In this document: one piece after another, positions 45,908 to 55,727 of the stretch
How positions within the stretch are numbered: the first letter of the stretch is position 1
Layout of the letters: each line of letters opens with the position of its first letter
Assembly (NCBI RefSeq): GCF_037201815.1
Contig: NZ_CP147407.1
Coordinates: 1,178,001-1,242,000, forward strand
DNA from: Metabacillus sp. FJAT-52054
GTDB lineage: Bacteria > Bacillota > Bacilli > Bacillales > Bacillaceae
DNA: 64,000 nt
Reading direction: 5' to 3'
Made by a program: the position numbers and the translations under genes
The notes under the pieces: generated by a model
The model's input: the letters and a program-made list of their open reading frames with translations, nothing else
Database searches by the model: none
What the model was told of the DNA's origin: nothing

Positions 45908-47224
45908 ATGGCAGATTTAGCTTACAAGCCAAACCAAGAACCAGCAGAGCTCGTTCATCAGTCCAGCCACAGAAAAAAAGCAGCAGCCCTTTCCATCATC
46001 CCTGGATTAGGTCAAATTTATAACAAGCAATATGTGAAAGCTGCAGCGTTCCTAGTAATTGCGGCATCCTTCCTATTTGTAACATGGGATATGCTCGATA
46101 TCGGAATTTGGGGACTCATGACCCTTGGAACCGAAACTCCAAGAGATCATTCTATTTTCCTTTTAGTCTACGGAATCATTGCTCTATTTATCGTAGCTTT
46201 TGGATTAGCCTTTTATTTTATCAATATACGCGATGCTTATAAAAATGGGGAGAAGAGGGACCTGAATATTCCTTTGAGCTCCATTAAAGAACAGTATAGA
46301 AATCTTGTAGATAACGGATTCCCATATTTAATTATGACACCAGGCTTTATGCTCCTCGCCTTTGTTGTCATTCTGCCGATTATTTTTATCGTCCTCCTTT
46401 CCTTTACTAACTATGATCTTTACCACTCTCCGCCCGCTAAGCTTGTAGATTGGGTTGGATTCCAGAATTTCGTTGATATATTCAGCATTGACATTTGGCG
46501 TCAAACATTCTTCTCTGTATTCGCCTGGACGATTGTATGGACGTTTGGTGCAACGACTTTGCAAGTAGCGCTTGGGATTTTCCTTGCTATTCTCGTAAAC
46601 CAAAAGGATTTAAAGGGGAAAGCCATTATCCGTACGGTTTTCATCTTGCCTTGGGCAGTACCTTCTTTTGTTTCAATTCTAATCTTTGCCGGTCTATTCA
46701 ATGAGTCATTCGGAGCGGTCAACGTTGATATCCTATCAATCTTTGGAATCGATCCCATTCCATGGATGACAGAGCCGATGTATGCAAGAATTGCTCTGAT
46801 CTTCATTCAGTGCTGGCTGGGATTCCCGTTCATCTTCGCCATGACGACAGGTGTTCTTCAATCCATACCGGATGAGCTTTATGAGGCAGCTACAGTAGAT
46901 GGAGCCAACACATGGCAGAAGTTCAAAGGCATTACGCTTCCGCTTGTGCTATTCTCAACAGCACCAATCATCATCACTCAATACACATTTAACTTTAATA
47001 ACTTTAACGTCATCTATCTGTTCAATGGCGGCGGACCTGCAGTAGCAGAACAAAATGCAGGATCAACAGATATCCTGATTTCCTGGATTTACCGCCTGAC
47101 GATGTCATCTGCCCAGTATTCGAAAGCAGCAGCCATCACATTAATGCTTTCGTCAATTGTTATCATTGTAGCAATCTGGCAATTTAGAAGAACAAAATCA
47201 TTCCAAGAGGAGGATATGATGTAA
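45908..47224 (+). CDS. mdxF: Maltodextrin ABC transporter permease MdxF
   Basis: A MalF-type permease of 438 residues. An N-terminal pair of extra segments (IIPGLGQIYNKQYVKAAAF) precedes the core. The EAA loop that contacts the ATPase is EAATVDGANTWQKFKGITLP. It overlaps mdxG at TAATG. No ATPase gene is present; in Bacillus the shared ATPase MsmX usually serves this transporter. Confidence 0.94.
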   Translation: MADLAYKPNQEPAELVHQSSHRKKAAALSIIPGLGQIYNKQYVKAAAFLVIAASFLFVTWDMLDIGIWGLMTLGTETPRDHSIFLLVYGIIALFIVAFGLAFYFINIRDAYKNGEKRDLNIPLSSIKEQYRNLVDNGFPYLIMTPGFMLLAFVVILPIIFIVLLSFTNYDLYHSPPAKLVDWVGFQNFVDIFSIDIWRQTFFSVFAWTIVWTFGATTLQVALGIFLAILVNQKDLKGKAIIRTVFILPWAVPSFVSILIFAGLFNESFGAVNVDILSIFGIDPIPWMTEPMYARIALIFIQCWLGFPFIFAMTTGVLQSIPDELYEAATVDGANTWQKFKGITLPLVLFSTAPIIITQYTFNFNNFNVIYLFNGGGPAVAEQNAGSTDILISWIYRLTMSSAQYSKAAAITLMLSSIVIIVAIWQFRRTKSFQEEDMM

Positions 47225-48066
47225 TGAGCTCAAAACAGCAGAAATTAGTCAGACTAACGTTATCCTACCTCGTGATCCTGTTTATGTTTGCGGTCATTCT
47301 TTATCCTGTTGCTTGGGTGGTTGGGTCTTCTTTTAACCCGGGAAACAGCTTATCGGGGTCAACGATCATCCCGAAAAATCCTTCTCTGAAGCACTATCAG
47401 TTCTTGTTTGATATAAAAGAGAGCAACTACTTATTCTGGTACTGGAACTCACTAAAAATCAGCGTAATGACGATGCTTTTGACGCTCATTATGGTTTCAT
47501 TAACTGCCTATTCTTTTTCCCGCTACCGCTTTGTCGGCCGGAAAAACGGATTAATGACGTTCCTGATTCTTCAAATGATTCCAAACTTCGCAGCATTGAT
47601 TGCAATTTATGTTCTTGCTCTCGTTACAGGACTTCTTGATTCCCATTTCGGATTAATTCTTGTCTATGTGGGCGGACAAATTCCGATGAATACGTATTTA
47701 ATGAAGGGATATCTGGACACAATCCCGAAAGAATTAGATGAGTCTGCAAGAATGGACGGCGCCGGCCACCTTCGGATCTTCTTCCAGATTGTCATGCCGC
47801 TTGCGAAGCCAATTATTGCGGTAGTCGGATTGTTCTCATTCATCGCACCGCTTACAGACTTTATTATTGCGAGCGTGCTGCTCCGTTCAGAGAAAAACTT
47901 TACATTGGCAGTCGGACTTTATGACATGGTTGCAAAGCAATTTGGAGCGGAATTTACAAAGTTCGCAGCAGGTTCTGTGTTAATTGCCGTACCAATCGCC
48001 ATTCTGTTCCTGTCCTTGCAGAGATATTTCGTTTCCGGACTTACAGCTGGAGGAACAAAAGGATAA
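47224..48066 (+). CDS. mdxG: Maltodextrin ABC transporter permease MdxG
   Basis: A MalG-type permease of 280 residues with six membrane segments. The EAA-type loop ESARMDGAGHLRIFFQIV lies in the usual place and the C-terminus is RYFVSGLTAGGTKG. It forms the import channel with MdxF; its start overlaps the mdxF stop by one base. Confidence 0.94.
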   Translation: MSSKQQKLVRLTLSYLVILFMFAVILYPVAWVVGSSFNPGNSLSGSTIIPKNPSLKHYQFLFDIKESNYLFWYWNSLKISVMTMLLTLIMVSLTAYSFSRYRFVGRKNGLMTFLILQMIPNFAALIAIYVLALVTGLLDSHFGLILVYVGGQIPMNTYLMKGYLDTIPKELDESARMDGAGHLRIFFQIVMPLAKPIIAVVGLFSFIAPLTDFIIASVLLRSEKNFTLAVGLYDMVAKQFGAEFTKFAAGSVLIAVPIAILFLSLQRYFVSGLTAGGTKG

Positions 48067-48076
48067 GTATTTAAAG

Positions 48077-48127
48077 AAAGGTTCGGAGAAAAGGGCGCAG
48101 GCCCGTGCTTTCCCCGAACCTTTTTTT
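48077..48127 (+). terminator. Terminator after mdxG
   Basis: AAAGGTTCGG pairs with CCGAACCTTT across a long, partly paired loop, then a run of T. The amylase gene follows after 24 bp with its own ribosome binding site, so some read-through is possible. Confidence 0.8.
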
Positions 48128-48151
48128 GAAGAAAAAACAAAGGGGTAAGAC

Positions 48152-49690
48152 ATGTTTATGAATAAAAAGCAGATAATCCTATGCTTTGCACTGCTGCTGA
48201 TTCTGCCGTTTCAAACGGTTTCTGCGGCAGACAGCGATGCATCAGGCTGGCAGGATGAACGGATTTATTTCCTTATGGTAGACCGGTTTGCAAATGGAGA
48301 TCCGTCAAATGATCTCGATGCGGACCGCAGTAATCCATCTGCCTATCATGGGGGAGATTTTAAAGGGATTACAAAAAAACTCGATTATTTGAAAGAGATG
48401 GGGTTTACGGCTATCTGGCTCACTCCTGTGTTTGAGAATGAAGGACAGGGCTACCACGGCTACTGGATTTCTGATTTCAGAAACACGGAAGAGCATTTCG
48501 GAACGATGGAAGAGTTTAAAACCCTTGTGAAGGAAGCCCACAAAAGGGACATAAAGGTTCTGCTTGATTTTGTCGTCAACCATACTGGCTATCAGCATGA
48601 ATGGCTAAACGATTCGAATAAGAAAAACTGGTTCCATGAAAAACAGGAACTAACCAACTGGGAGAGCCAGAAGGATCTTGAAAACAATTGGCTCTATGGG
48701 CTTCCGGATTTAAATCAGGAAAATCCAGAAACGAGAAAGTACCTTCTTGACACGGCAAAATGGTGGATTACTGAAACAGACATTGATGGATACAGACTGG
48801 ATACAGTCCGCCACGTACCAAAAGACTTTTGGGCTGAATTTGCGAAAGAGGTCAAATCAGTTAAAAAGGATTTCTTCCTGCTCGGTGAGGTATGGTCCGA
48901 TGATCCGGCCTATTTAGCAGAATACGAAAAAACTGGGATTGATTCTTTCGTTGACTATCCGTTTTACGAGGAAGCCTCTGAAATTTTCTCCAAATCCGGA
49001 CAATCAGCTGCTCCTCTCATTGATGTATGGAAGCGTAATGAGCACTACTATAAGTCACCCTATCTGCTCGGTACTTTCCTGGACAATCATGATAACATCC
49101 GATTTACGAGAAAAGCGCTGATTAATCAGGAACCGCCTGGCATCAGATGGAAGCTTGGATTAACGTATTTGTTCACAGCACCAGGAATACCGATCGTTTA
49201 TTATGGCAGTGAAATTGCCCTTGACGGAGCAGCGGATCCGGATAATCGCAGAATGATGGATTTCCGTGCAGATAAAGAACTGATAACGTATATAACGAAG
49301 CTAAACAGCATTCGAGGTCGTGAATCTGTACTTGTAAAAGGAAATATGGAAAAACTGTATGATGATAAGGGGCTGACAGTCTTCAAACGTTCCTACAAGG
49401 GAGACACCGTTGTTGTAGCTATAAACAATTCAGATAAAACAGGTAAGGCAGCACTCCCAGCGGATGTTCTGGCAAAAGGGAAAGAGCTGAATGGGTATTT
49501 AACAGGTGAAGCGGTAAAGGAATCGGACAAGGGATACGAGCTGGTCCTTGATCGCGAGACAGCCGAAATTTATAAGCTTGAGGACAAATCAGGTCCTCAT
49601 TGGGGATTAATCAGCGCAACCGTATTTGTACCAGTCCTGTTTGCTGGATTTATTTATGCCGCGGGCAGAAGGAGAAAGGCAAATTCATAA
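48152..49690 (+). CDS. Membrane-anchored extracellular alpha-amylase (GH13)
   Basis: A secreted GH13 amylase of 512 residues. An N-terminal signal peptide (LLLILPFQTVSA) is followed by the barrel with all catalytic residues: Asp in DGYRLDTVRHV, Glu in LLGEVWSDD, Asp in FLDNHDNIRF. The C-terminus has one membrane segment (LISATVFVPVLFAGFIYA) and a positive tail RRRKANS, so it should stay on the outer face of the membrane. It would trim starch chains next to the MdxEFG importer. Substrate range is unproven. Confidence 0.9.
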   Translation: MFMNKKQIILCFALLLILPFQTVSAADSDASGWQDERIYFLMVDRFANGDPSNDLDADRSNPSAYHGGDFKGITKKLDYLKEMGFTAIWLTPVFENEGQGYHGYWISDFRNTEEHFGTMEEFKTLVKEAHKRDIKVLLDFVVNHTGYQHEWLNDSNKKNWFHEKQELTNWESQKDLENNWLYGLPDLNQENPETRKYLLDTAKWWITETDIDGYRLDTVRHVPKDFWAEFAKEVKSVKKDFFLLGEVWSDDPAYLAEYEKTGIDSFVDYPFYEEASEIFSKSGQSAAPLIDVWKRNEHYYKSPYLLGTFLDNHDNIRFTRKALINQEPPGIRWKLGLTYLFTAPGIPIVYYGSEIALDGAADPDNRRMMDFRADKELITYITKLNSIRGRESVLVKGNMEKLYDDKGLTVFKRSYKGDTVVVAINNSDKTGKAALPADVLAKGKELNGYLTGEAVKESDKGYELVLDRETAEIYKLEDKSGPHWGLISATVFVPVLFAGFIYAAGRRRKANS

Positions 49691-49696
49691 GCGCTT

Positions 49697-49725
49697 TTGT
49701 TTCTCAGGGCTGAATATGTTATAAC
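49697..49725 (+). promoter_or_regulatory. Possible SigA promoter of the LacI-type regulator gene
   Basis: TTGTTT, 17 bp, TATAAC, about 88 bp before the start at 49813. A moderate match. Confidence 0.4.
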
Positions 49726-49812
49726 AACATGATAGAGTCATGTACGGAACAATAAAATGTAAGCATTTTCTTTTCGTTGAAATGGATTGGGTGGGAGAGA
49801 GGAAGTGGGAAA

Positions 49813-50853
49813 ATGGCGACAATAAAAGACGTGGCAAAATTGGCAAAAGTGGCGCCATCTACAGTGTCGAGGGTCATTGCGAACAACCCTCGCATCAGTG
49901 ACCGGACGAAAGAACGCGTACGCGAGGCAATGAAGAGCCTTGGGTATCATCCGAATTTTATTGCAAGAAGCCTTGCAAATCAGTCTACGCAGGCAATCGG
50001 CATCGTCCTGCCGAGCTCAGCAGACAAAGCGTTCCAAAATCCATTTTTTCCTGAAGTCATAAGAGGAATAAGCAAAGCTGCTCATCAAAAACAGTATGCC
50101 CTATATATGTCAACTGGTGAAACAGAAGAAGAAATATATGATGGTGTCGTCCATATGGTTGAAGGGAAAAGAGTGGACGGAATTGTTCTTCTTTACTCCA
50201 GTGTGAATGACAAGCTGACACTCTTTCTCCGGAAAAAGGAGTTTCCTTTCGTCATAGTTGGCAAGCCGTTTAAGGATGTTAATGAAATTACCCATGTTGA
50301 TAATGATAACTACCGTGCTTCTAAGGAAGTAACCGAGCATTTAATTGAGATAGGTCATGAGCAAATTGCCTTTATCGGAGGAGATTTGAACCTTGTCGTC
50401 ACCATCGATCGTCTGCTGGGCTATGAAAAAGCAGTGCGAAATGCCGGCCTGCCTTACAAGGATGAATATATTGTCCACGAGGAATTTTTAAAAGAGGGCG
50501 GACAGGAAGCGGTTAAGGAGCTGTTCGGCTTGAGCGAACCTCCAACAGCCCTGGTCGTGGCCGATGACCTCATGGCAGTCGGCGTCCTGAAAATGCTTTT
50601 CAAAATGGGAATCCGCGTACCGGAAGATGTCTCCGTGGTCTCATTTAACAACATCATGATGGCTGAACTGTCACAGCCTCCGCTCACAACCGTCGACATC
50701 AACATCTTCCAGCTCGGCTGCGAATCAGCAAGAAGTATTATTCAAACGATTGAGTATCCGATGGAACCGGCAAGACGGATTATCATTCCTCATAAAGTCG
50801 TTAAGCGCCAGTCTTGTAAAGCTAGGGACACAGCTGAATTGAAGGAAGCTTAA
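49813..50853 (+). CDS. mdxR: LacI-family regulator of maltodextrin genes (MdxR-like)
   Basis: A LacI/GalR repressor of 346 residues. The N-terminal helix-turn-helix is ATIKDVAKLAKVAPSTVSRV, followed by the hinge and a periplasmic-binding-protein-like sugar domain (GIVLPSS, VDGIVLLYSS, PTALVVADDLMAVGVL). The start at 49813 puts the helix-turn-helix at the very N-terminus, as is usual; the open frame to 49777 does not. It probably binds the CG-centred operators at 44162 and 44311-44387 and responds to maltose or maltodextrins. Confidence 0.9.
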   Translation: MATIKDVAKLAKVAPSTVSRVIANNPRISDRTKERVREAMKSLGYHPNFIARSLANQSTQAIGIVLPSSADKAFQNPFFPEVIRGISKAAHQKQYALYMSTGETEEEIYDGVVHMVEGKRVDGIVLLYSSVNDKLTLFLRKKEFPFVIVGKPFKDVNEITHVDNDNYRASKEVTEHLIEIGHEQIAFIGGDLNLVVTIDRLLGYEKAVRNAGLPYKDEYIVHEEFLKEGGQEAVKELFGLSEPPTALVVADDLMAVGVLKMLFKMGIRVPEDVSVVSFNNIMMAELSQPPLTTVDINIFQLGCESARSIIQTIEYPMEPARRIIIPHKVVKRQSCKARDTAELKEA

Positions 50854-50858
50854 TAAGG

Positions 50859-50889
50859 AAAAGCCCGCTGGTGGTGCAGCGGGCTTTTT
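50859..50889 (+). terminator. Terminator after mdxR
   Basis: AAAAGCCCGCTG pairs with CAGCGGGCTTTT around GTGGTG, then T. Confidence 0.92.
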
Positions 50890-50945
50890 GTGTGCACACG
50901 GGAGCGGGAGATTCTATAGGGTCAGAAATAGTTGAAAAATGAAAT

Positions 50946-51282
50946 GGACAAATCATGGTCTTGAATGGCTAAATAAGTGGGAGGAATGGCTAGATTGCAA
51001 TGCTGAACGGACAGATAAGGGGCGAGAACGGACAAATAAAAGGGGACGGACAAATAAAGGTTCTGACCGGCTAAATAAGAGGGAGGAACGGCTAAATTGT
51101 AAAGTGGAGCGGACAGATAAGGGGCGCGAACGGACAAAAAAAGGGGACGGACAAATAAAGGTTCTGACCGGCTAAATAAGAAGGGAGAACGGCTAAATTG
51201 TAAGGCGGAACGGCCAGATTAAGGGCGCGAGCGGACAAATAAAAGGGGACGGACAAATTATAAATTTAACCGTCCAAATAAA
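50946..51282. repeat. 21-bp periodic repeat array B (17 units)
   Basis: The core CGGMYARATWA recurs with starts at 50946, 50967, 50988, 51009, 51030, 51048, 51069, 51090, 51111, 51132, 51149, 51170, 51191, 51212, 51233, 51251 and 51272. Thirteen of the sixteen steps are exactly 21 bp and the other three are 17-18 bp. Five units make a block of 101-102 bp that is repeated three times (50967, 51069, 51170). The array fills the space between two terminators. Open frames across it are by-products of the period. Confidence 0.88.
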
Positions 51283-51296
51283 GGCCGATTCGAGGC

Positions 51297-51331
51297 AAAA
51301 AAATTCTCCCGCTTCTAAGAATGGGAGAATT
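51297..51331 (-). terminator. Terminator after the SDR gene
   Basis: On the minus strand ATTCTCCC pairs with GGGAGAAT, followed by TTTTTTT. Confidence 0.88.
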
Positions 51332-51344
51332 ATCTCTGTTTATA

Positions 51345-52214
51345 TTAACCGTTTACGACTTTCCCGCCATTCACATGCAGGACCTGTCCCGTGACATAAG
51401 TAGAGTCAGCGCTCGCCAGGTATACATAGCTAGGTGCCAGTTCCTCAGGCTGACCCGGTCTCTGCATAGGTGTATCGGCACCGAACTCGGCCACTTTATC
51501 TTCCGGGAAAGTGGATGGAATCAGCGGTGTCCAAATGGGACCCGGTGCAACGCCGTTTACACGGATTCCTTTTTTAATCAGGTTTCCTGATAAGGAGCGG
51601 GTAAAGGATGTGATGGCCCCTTTAGTTGCAGAGTAGTCGATTAGCCCCGGTGAGCCGGCGTATGCTGTAATCGATGTTGTATTGATGATGGAGCTGCCTT
51701 CCTTAAGATGCGGAAGGGATGCTTTCGTTAGATGGAACATAGAGAAGATGTTTGTTTTAAATGTCCGCTCAAGCTGTTCAGTTGTAATGTCTTCGAAATT
51801 GTCTTGTGGATGCTGTTCGGCTGCGTTGTTTACGAGGATATCAAGTTTGCCGAATTTGACGATTGTTTCCCTTACAACCTGTTTGCAAAATCCTTCATCG
51901 CCTATATCTCCGGCAATAATAAAGCAGCTGCGGCCTTCCTTTTCCACTAAACGCTTCGTTTCAGATGCGTCATCATGTTCATTTAAATAAGCGATGGTGA
52001 CGTCTGCGCCTTCTCTTGCAAAAAATACGGCTACGGCGCGTCCGATTCCGCTGTCTCCGCCAGTAATAATAGCGGTCTTCCCTTCCAGCTTCCCGCTGCC
52101 TTTGTAGAAGTCACCAGCAAATTTAGGGGCCGGATTCATCAAGGTTTCCTGTCCCGGCTGAACATCCTGCTCCTGTGCCGGCATCGTTTGCTTTTGTTCA
52201 TTTTGTCCGCTCAT
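51345..52214 (-). CDS. Short-chain dehydrogenase (YdaD/YhxD-like general stress type)
   Basis: An SDR of 289 residues with an extra N-terminal extension of about 45 residues (NPAPKFAGDFYKGSGKL). The NAD(P) site is ITGGDSGIGRAVA, with NNAAEQHP and the catalytic Tyr/Lys in LIDYSATKGAI. This extended SDR type includes the B. subtilis stress proteins YdaD and YhxD. The start at 52214 has AAGGAGTGG upstream; the GTG at 52223 is within that site. A SigB-type promoter upstream agrees with a stress role. Confidence 0.9.
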   Translation of the reverse strand: MSGQNEQKQTMPAQEQDVQPGQETLMNPAPKFAGDFYKGSGKLEGKTAIITGGDSGIGRAVAVFFAREGADVTIAYLNEHDDASETKRLVEKEGRSCFIIAGDIGDEGFCKQVVRETIVKFGKLDILVNNAAEQHPQDNFEDITTEQLERTFKTNIFSMFHLTKASLPHLKEGSSIINTTSITAYAGSPGLIDYSATKGAITSFTRSLSGNLIKKGIRVNGVAPGPIWTPLIPSTFPEDKVAEFGADTPMQRPGQPEELAPSYVYLASADSTYVTGQVLHVNGGKVVNG

Positions 52215-52257
52215 TTTTTCCACTCCTTATATATCAGTGATTCTCTCATAATTGATG

Positions 52258-52282
52258 ATTCCCCAAGAATGGAAAATAAAAC
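52258..52282 (-). promoter_or_regulatory. SigB-type promoter of the SDR gene
   Basis: The minus strand reads GTTTTA, 13 bp, GGGAAT, a good match to the SigB pattern (GTTT with GGGWAW about 15 bp later), ending 43 bp before the start codon. Confidence 0.65.
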
Positions 52283-52286
52283 ATTA

Positions 52287-52318
52287 CAAAAACAGAACCG
52301 GCAAACGCCGGCTCTGTT
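52287..52318 (-). terminator. Terminator after metH
   Basis: On the minus strand AACAGAGCCGGC pairs with GCCGGTTCTGTT (one G-T pair), followed by TTTTGT. It overlaps the metH stop codon and lies next to the SigB promoter. Confidence 0.9.
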
Positions 52319-55300
52319 ACATGACATTAAAATACCTTGCATCGGGATGGGAGACGACGATCGCTGAAACCGATGCTTCCGGTTCCATCATAAATCCGTC
52401 CGTCAACTCAATGCCGATCGTTTCAGGGCGGATCAGTCTGAATAGCTTAGCCTGATCATCGAGATCCGGACAGGCAGGATAGCCGAATGAGTAGCGCTGT
52501 CCCTGATACTTAGCTGAGAATCGCTGATCCATTGTAAAGTCCGTTGCGTCCGGGAACCCCCATCGGTCACGGATGAGCTGATGGGTCCGTTCAGCAAGGC
52601 CCTCTGCCATTTCAAGCGCCAATGCCTGGACCGCATGGCTCTTCAGGTAATCACCCTGTTCCTTAAATCGGTTCGCGGCTTCTCTGACATTGCGTCCAGC
52701 TGTTACTGCGAAGAAGGAGACATAGTCTTCGCCTTCGCTTTCCTCCCGGACGTAGTCTGAGATACAGCGGTTCGGAAGCTTCACCTGTCTCGGGAAATCA
52801 AAGGTTTCAAGCGGAGAGCCGGCTTCTTCAGAAAAAATGTGAAGCTTGTTGCCTTCGCTTTGAGCTCGGAAAAACTGATACACAAAAGCGGGTTCAAACC
52901 AATTTTCTTCTTTTCCCTGAACAATCAGGTCTTCAATCAGCTGCTTGAGTGCCAGTGTTTTTTCATCTTTTTTAGCAATCAATTCTTTGATTTTTCCTTT
53001 TACCCCTAAATGGTGGCCAAGGAGCATCTGCATGTTAATGTACGGCAGGATATGCTCAAGACTGATGGATTTTACCACATGCCGTTTACAGTCGGCCGGC
53101 TTGAGAAGCTCCGCCGCCGTTATGGTTTTTCTTTTTTCCAATAGTGTTGCCACTGCGGAGGACGGCTCTCTTGTGACCGTAATGGTTTCCGGAATTTCTT
53201 TCTTAACAAATTGTGCAGGGTCTTGCCTCAGTCTGTTAGCCAGAGAGAGGCCATCCATGGCATCTTTTGCATACAGCACGGTTCCTTGATATTCAGGGGA
53301 AATTTTATAATCCGTAAACTTTCTTGAAAGAGCTGCACCGCCGACCATAATCGGAGTTTCAATGTCAGCCTGCTTTAGATCCTGTGCCGTCAGAACCATT
53401 TGCTGGGCCGATTTTACAAGAAGGCCCGATAAGCCAATTACATCTGGTTTTTCCCTGCGGACAGCTTCGATGATTTCCTGCGGTGTGACTTTGATACCGA
53501 GATCGACAACTCGAAACCCGTTATTGCTCAAGATTATCTCCACTAGATTTTTGCCGATATCATGAACGTCACCTTTTACGGTGGCCAGCAGAATTTTCCC
53601 TTTCCCGCTGTCATCCTTGATTTCCATGTGCGGCTCAAGATACGAGACGGAGGTTTTCATAACCTCAGCACTTTGCAGAACCTCGGCGACAATGAGCTGA
53701 TTCGTGTTGAACAGCACGCCAACCTCCGCCATGCCATCCATTAACGGGCCATTAATAATATCAAGCGGGTCAGGATATTTCTGAAGGGCTTCCTCCAAAT
53801 CCGGAAGCAGTCCTTCTTTTGTTCCTTCTACTATATAAGTGGCCAAACGCTCCTCCAGTGTAAGAGTTTCCGCCGGTTTCTTAACCGTTTTCTTCTTTTC
53901 CCGGTAAAAGTTTGTGAAGAGAGCCAGGTTTTCATCGGTTGTATGGAAGAGCAGATCTTCCGCCATCTTGATTTCTTCCGCCGGGATGCTCGCGAAACGC
54001 TCCAGTTTTTCGGTGTTTACGATCGCATAGTCAAGCCCGGCCTTCGTACAGTGATACAAATATACGGCGTTTAAAATTTCACGCCCTACCGGAGGAAGAC
54101 CGAATGATACATTGCTGACCCCGAGAATCGTCAGGCAATCAGGAAGTTCCTTCTTTATCAGTTCCAAGCCTTTGACGGTTTCCGCTGCGGATCCGATGTA
54201 TTGCTCATCACCCGTACCGACTGGGAACACAAGCGGATCAAAAATAATGTCGGAGGATTTTAAGCCGTGTTTGTTCACAAGCAGCTCATGAGATCGTTTT
54301 GCAATCTCAAGTTTTCTTTCGGCTGTTGTGGCCATTCCAACTTCATCAATGGTTCCAACTACAAGAGCAGCACCGTATTTTTTTACAAGGGGGAGCACCG
54401 CTTCAAAACGCTCCTCGCCGTCCTCAAGGTTAATGGAATTAATGATGGCTTTCCCTTGTGAATATTTTAAAGCAGTCTCTAAGACGATATGATCGGTGGA
54501 ATCAATGACAAGCGGAACTTTAATTTTCTTTGTGATTTCCTGGATAAACTGCTCCATATCCTCGTTTTCTTCCCGGTCTGGATCGGCCAGACAAATATCA
54601 ATAACATGCGCACCGTTTTTCACTTGAAGACGGGCGATTTCAGCGGCCTCTTCAAATTTTTGTTCGGAGATGAGGCGTTTAAATTTCCTGGATCCGATGA
54701 CATTCGTACGTTCTCCAACAAATAGCGGTCTCATGGAGTCGTCATACACGAGCGGCTCAATCCCGGAAACGGTATGCTGCTTAAGCTGCTCCCTGACTGA
54801 ACGAGGCGCAAGGTCTTTAACGGCTTCAGCTAAGGCTTCAATATGTGCGGGAGTGGTTCCGCAGCAGCCTCCGACAATGTTCAGCCAGCCTTTTTCCGCA
54901 AATCCCCTTATTTTAGCTGCAAGGGTTGAAGGGGATTCGTGATAATTTCCTTCTTCATCAGGAAGACCGGCGTTAGGATAACAGCTGACTGCCGTTCCCG
55001 CCATATCCGAGAGAGTACGAATGTGATCGGTCATGAATTCCGGGCCGGTTGCACAATTGAGGCCGACAGAGAGCGGGTTCATGTGCTCTAATGAGATATA
55101 GAAGGAATCAATTGTCTGGCCGGCAAGCGTCGTTCCCATCGGTTCGATCGTTCCGGATACCATCAGCGGAAGCTCCTTGCCGGTCTTGGCGAAGGCCTCT
55201 TTAATTCCGAGAAAGCCCGCTTTTACATTGAGCATATCCTGGCTCGTTTCAAGCAAAAGCAAATCGGAGCCGCCGTCAATCAGCCCCCGCGCCTGCTCTT

Positions 55301-55727
55301 CATAATTGGCGATTAACTGGTCAAACGTCGTGCCGCCTGTGACAGATAAAGTTTTGGTAGTCGGTCCCATGGAGCCTGCGACATACCGGGGACGCTCAGC
55401 TGAGGAAAAAGCTTCCGCAGCCTGTTTGGCAAGCTGAGCCCCCTTGAAATTGATTTCATAAGCAAGGTGGCCGAGCTCGTATTCATCTAAAACAATGGCG
55501 GTTCCGCCGAAGGTATTCGTTTCAATAATATCGGCACCAGACTGCAAATACGTTTCATGGATTCGGGAAATGAGGTCAGGCTTGGTTAAGATCAAGTACT
55601 CATTACACCCGTCATAAGCCTCTCCGCCAAAATCATCGGCCGTTAAATCCGCATCTTGAATCATCGTTCCCATTGCGCCGTCTAGTACTAGAATTCTTTT
55701 TGCGATTTGTTCACGAATGCTGGACAT
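52317..55727 (-). CDS. metH: Cobalamin-dependent methionine synthase MetH
   Basis: A full-length MetH of 1,136 residues. Domains in order: homocysteine methyltransferase with zinc cysteines ([19 protein letters not shown]), pterin domain ([14 protein letters not shown]), B12 cap and B12 domain with the lower-ligand His in GDVHDIGKN, and the C-terminal AdoMet reactivation domain ([27 protein letters not shown]). It makes methionine from homocysteine and methyl-THF. The start at 55727 has AAAGGGAG upstream and overlaps the end of yitJ by 17 bp. Confidence 0.96.
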   Translation of the reverse strand: MSSIREQIAKRILVLDGAMGTMIQDADLTADDFGGEAYDGCNEYLILTKPDLISRIHETYLQSGADIIETNTFGGTAIVLDEYELGHLAYEINFKGAQLAKQAAEAFSSAERPRYVAGSMGPTTKTLSVTGGTTFDQLIANYEEQARGLIDGGSDLLLLETSQDMLNVKAGFLGIKEAFAKTGKELPLMVSGTIEPMGTTLAGQTIDSFYISLEHMNPLSVGLNCATGPEFMTDHIRTLSDMAGTAVSCYPNAGLPDEEGNYHESPSTLAAKIRGFAEKGWLNIVGGCCGTTPAHIEALAEAVKDLAPRSVREQLKQHTVSGIEPLVYDDSMRPLFVGERTNVIGSRKFKRLISEQKFEEAAEIARLQVKNGAHVIDICLADPDREENEDMEQFIQEITKKIKVPLVIDSTDHIVLETALKYSQGKAIINSINLEDGEERFEAVLPLVKKYGAALVVGTIDEVGMATTAERKLEIAKRSHELLVNKHGLKSSDIIFDPLVFPVGTGDEQYIGSAAETVKGLELIKKELPDCLTILGVSNVSFGLPPVGREILNAVYLYHCTKAGLDYAIVNTEKLERFASIPAEEIKMAEDLLFHTTDENLALFTNFYREKKKTVKKPAETLTLEERLATYIVEGTKEGLLPDLEEALQKYPDPLDIINGPLMDGMAEVGVLFNTNQLIVAEVLQSAEVMKTSVSYLEPHMEIKDDSGKGKILLATVKGDVHDIGKNLVEIILSNNGFRVVDLGIKVTPQEIIEAVRREKPDVIGLSGLLVKSAQQMVLTAQDLKQADIETPIMVGGAALSRKFTDYKISPEYQGTVLYAKDAMDGLSLANRLRQDPAQFVKKEIPETITVTREPSSAVATLLEKRKTITAAELLKPADCKRHVVKSISLEHILPYINMQMLLGHHLGVKGKIKELIAKKDEKTLALKQLIEDLIVQGKEENWFEPAFVYQFFRAQSEGNKLHIFSEEAGSPLETFDFPRQVKLPNRCISDYVREESEGEDYVSFFAVTAGRNVREAANRFKEQGDYLKSHAVQALALEMAEGLAERTHQLIRDRWGFPDATDFTMDQRFSAKYQGQRYSFGYPACPDLDDQAKLFRLIRPETIGIELTDGFMMEPEASVSAIVVSHPDARYFNVM

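Noticed and set aside
50922..51175. Reading frames on both strands (71 and 78 codons) with repeated residues
   Set aside because: Both are by-products of the 21-bp array, lack ribosome binding sites and begin after a terminator.
50946..51282. Possible CRISPR array
   Set aside because: Unit length (21 bp) and core (about 11 bp) are too short, there are no constant repeats with unique 30-bp spacers, and no cas genes are present.
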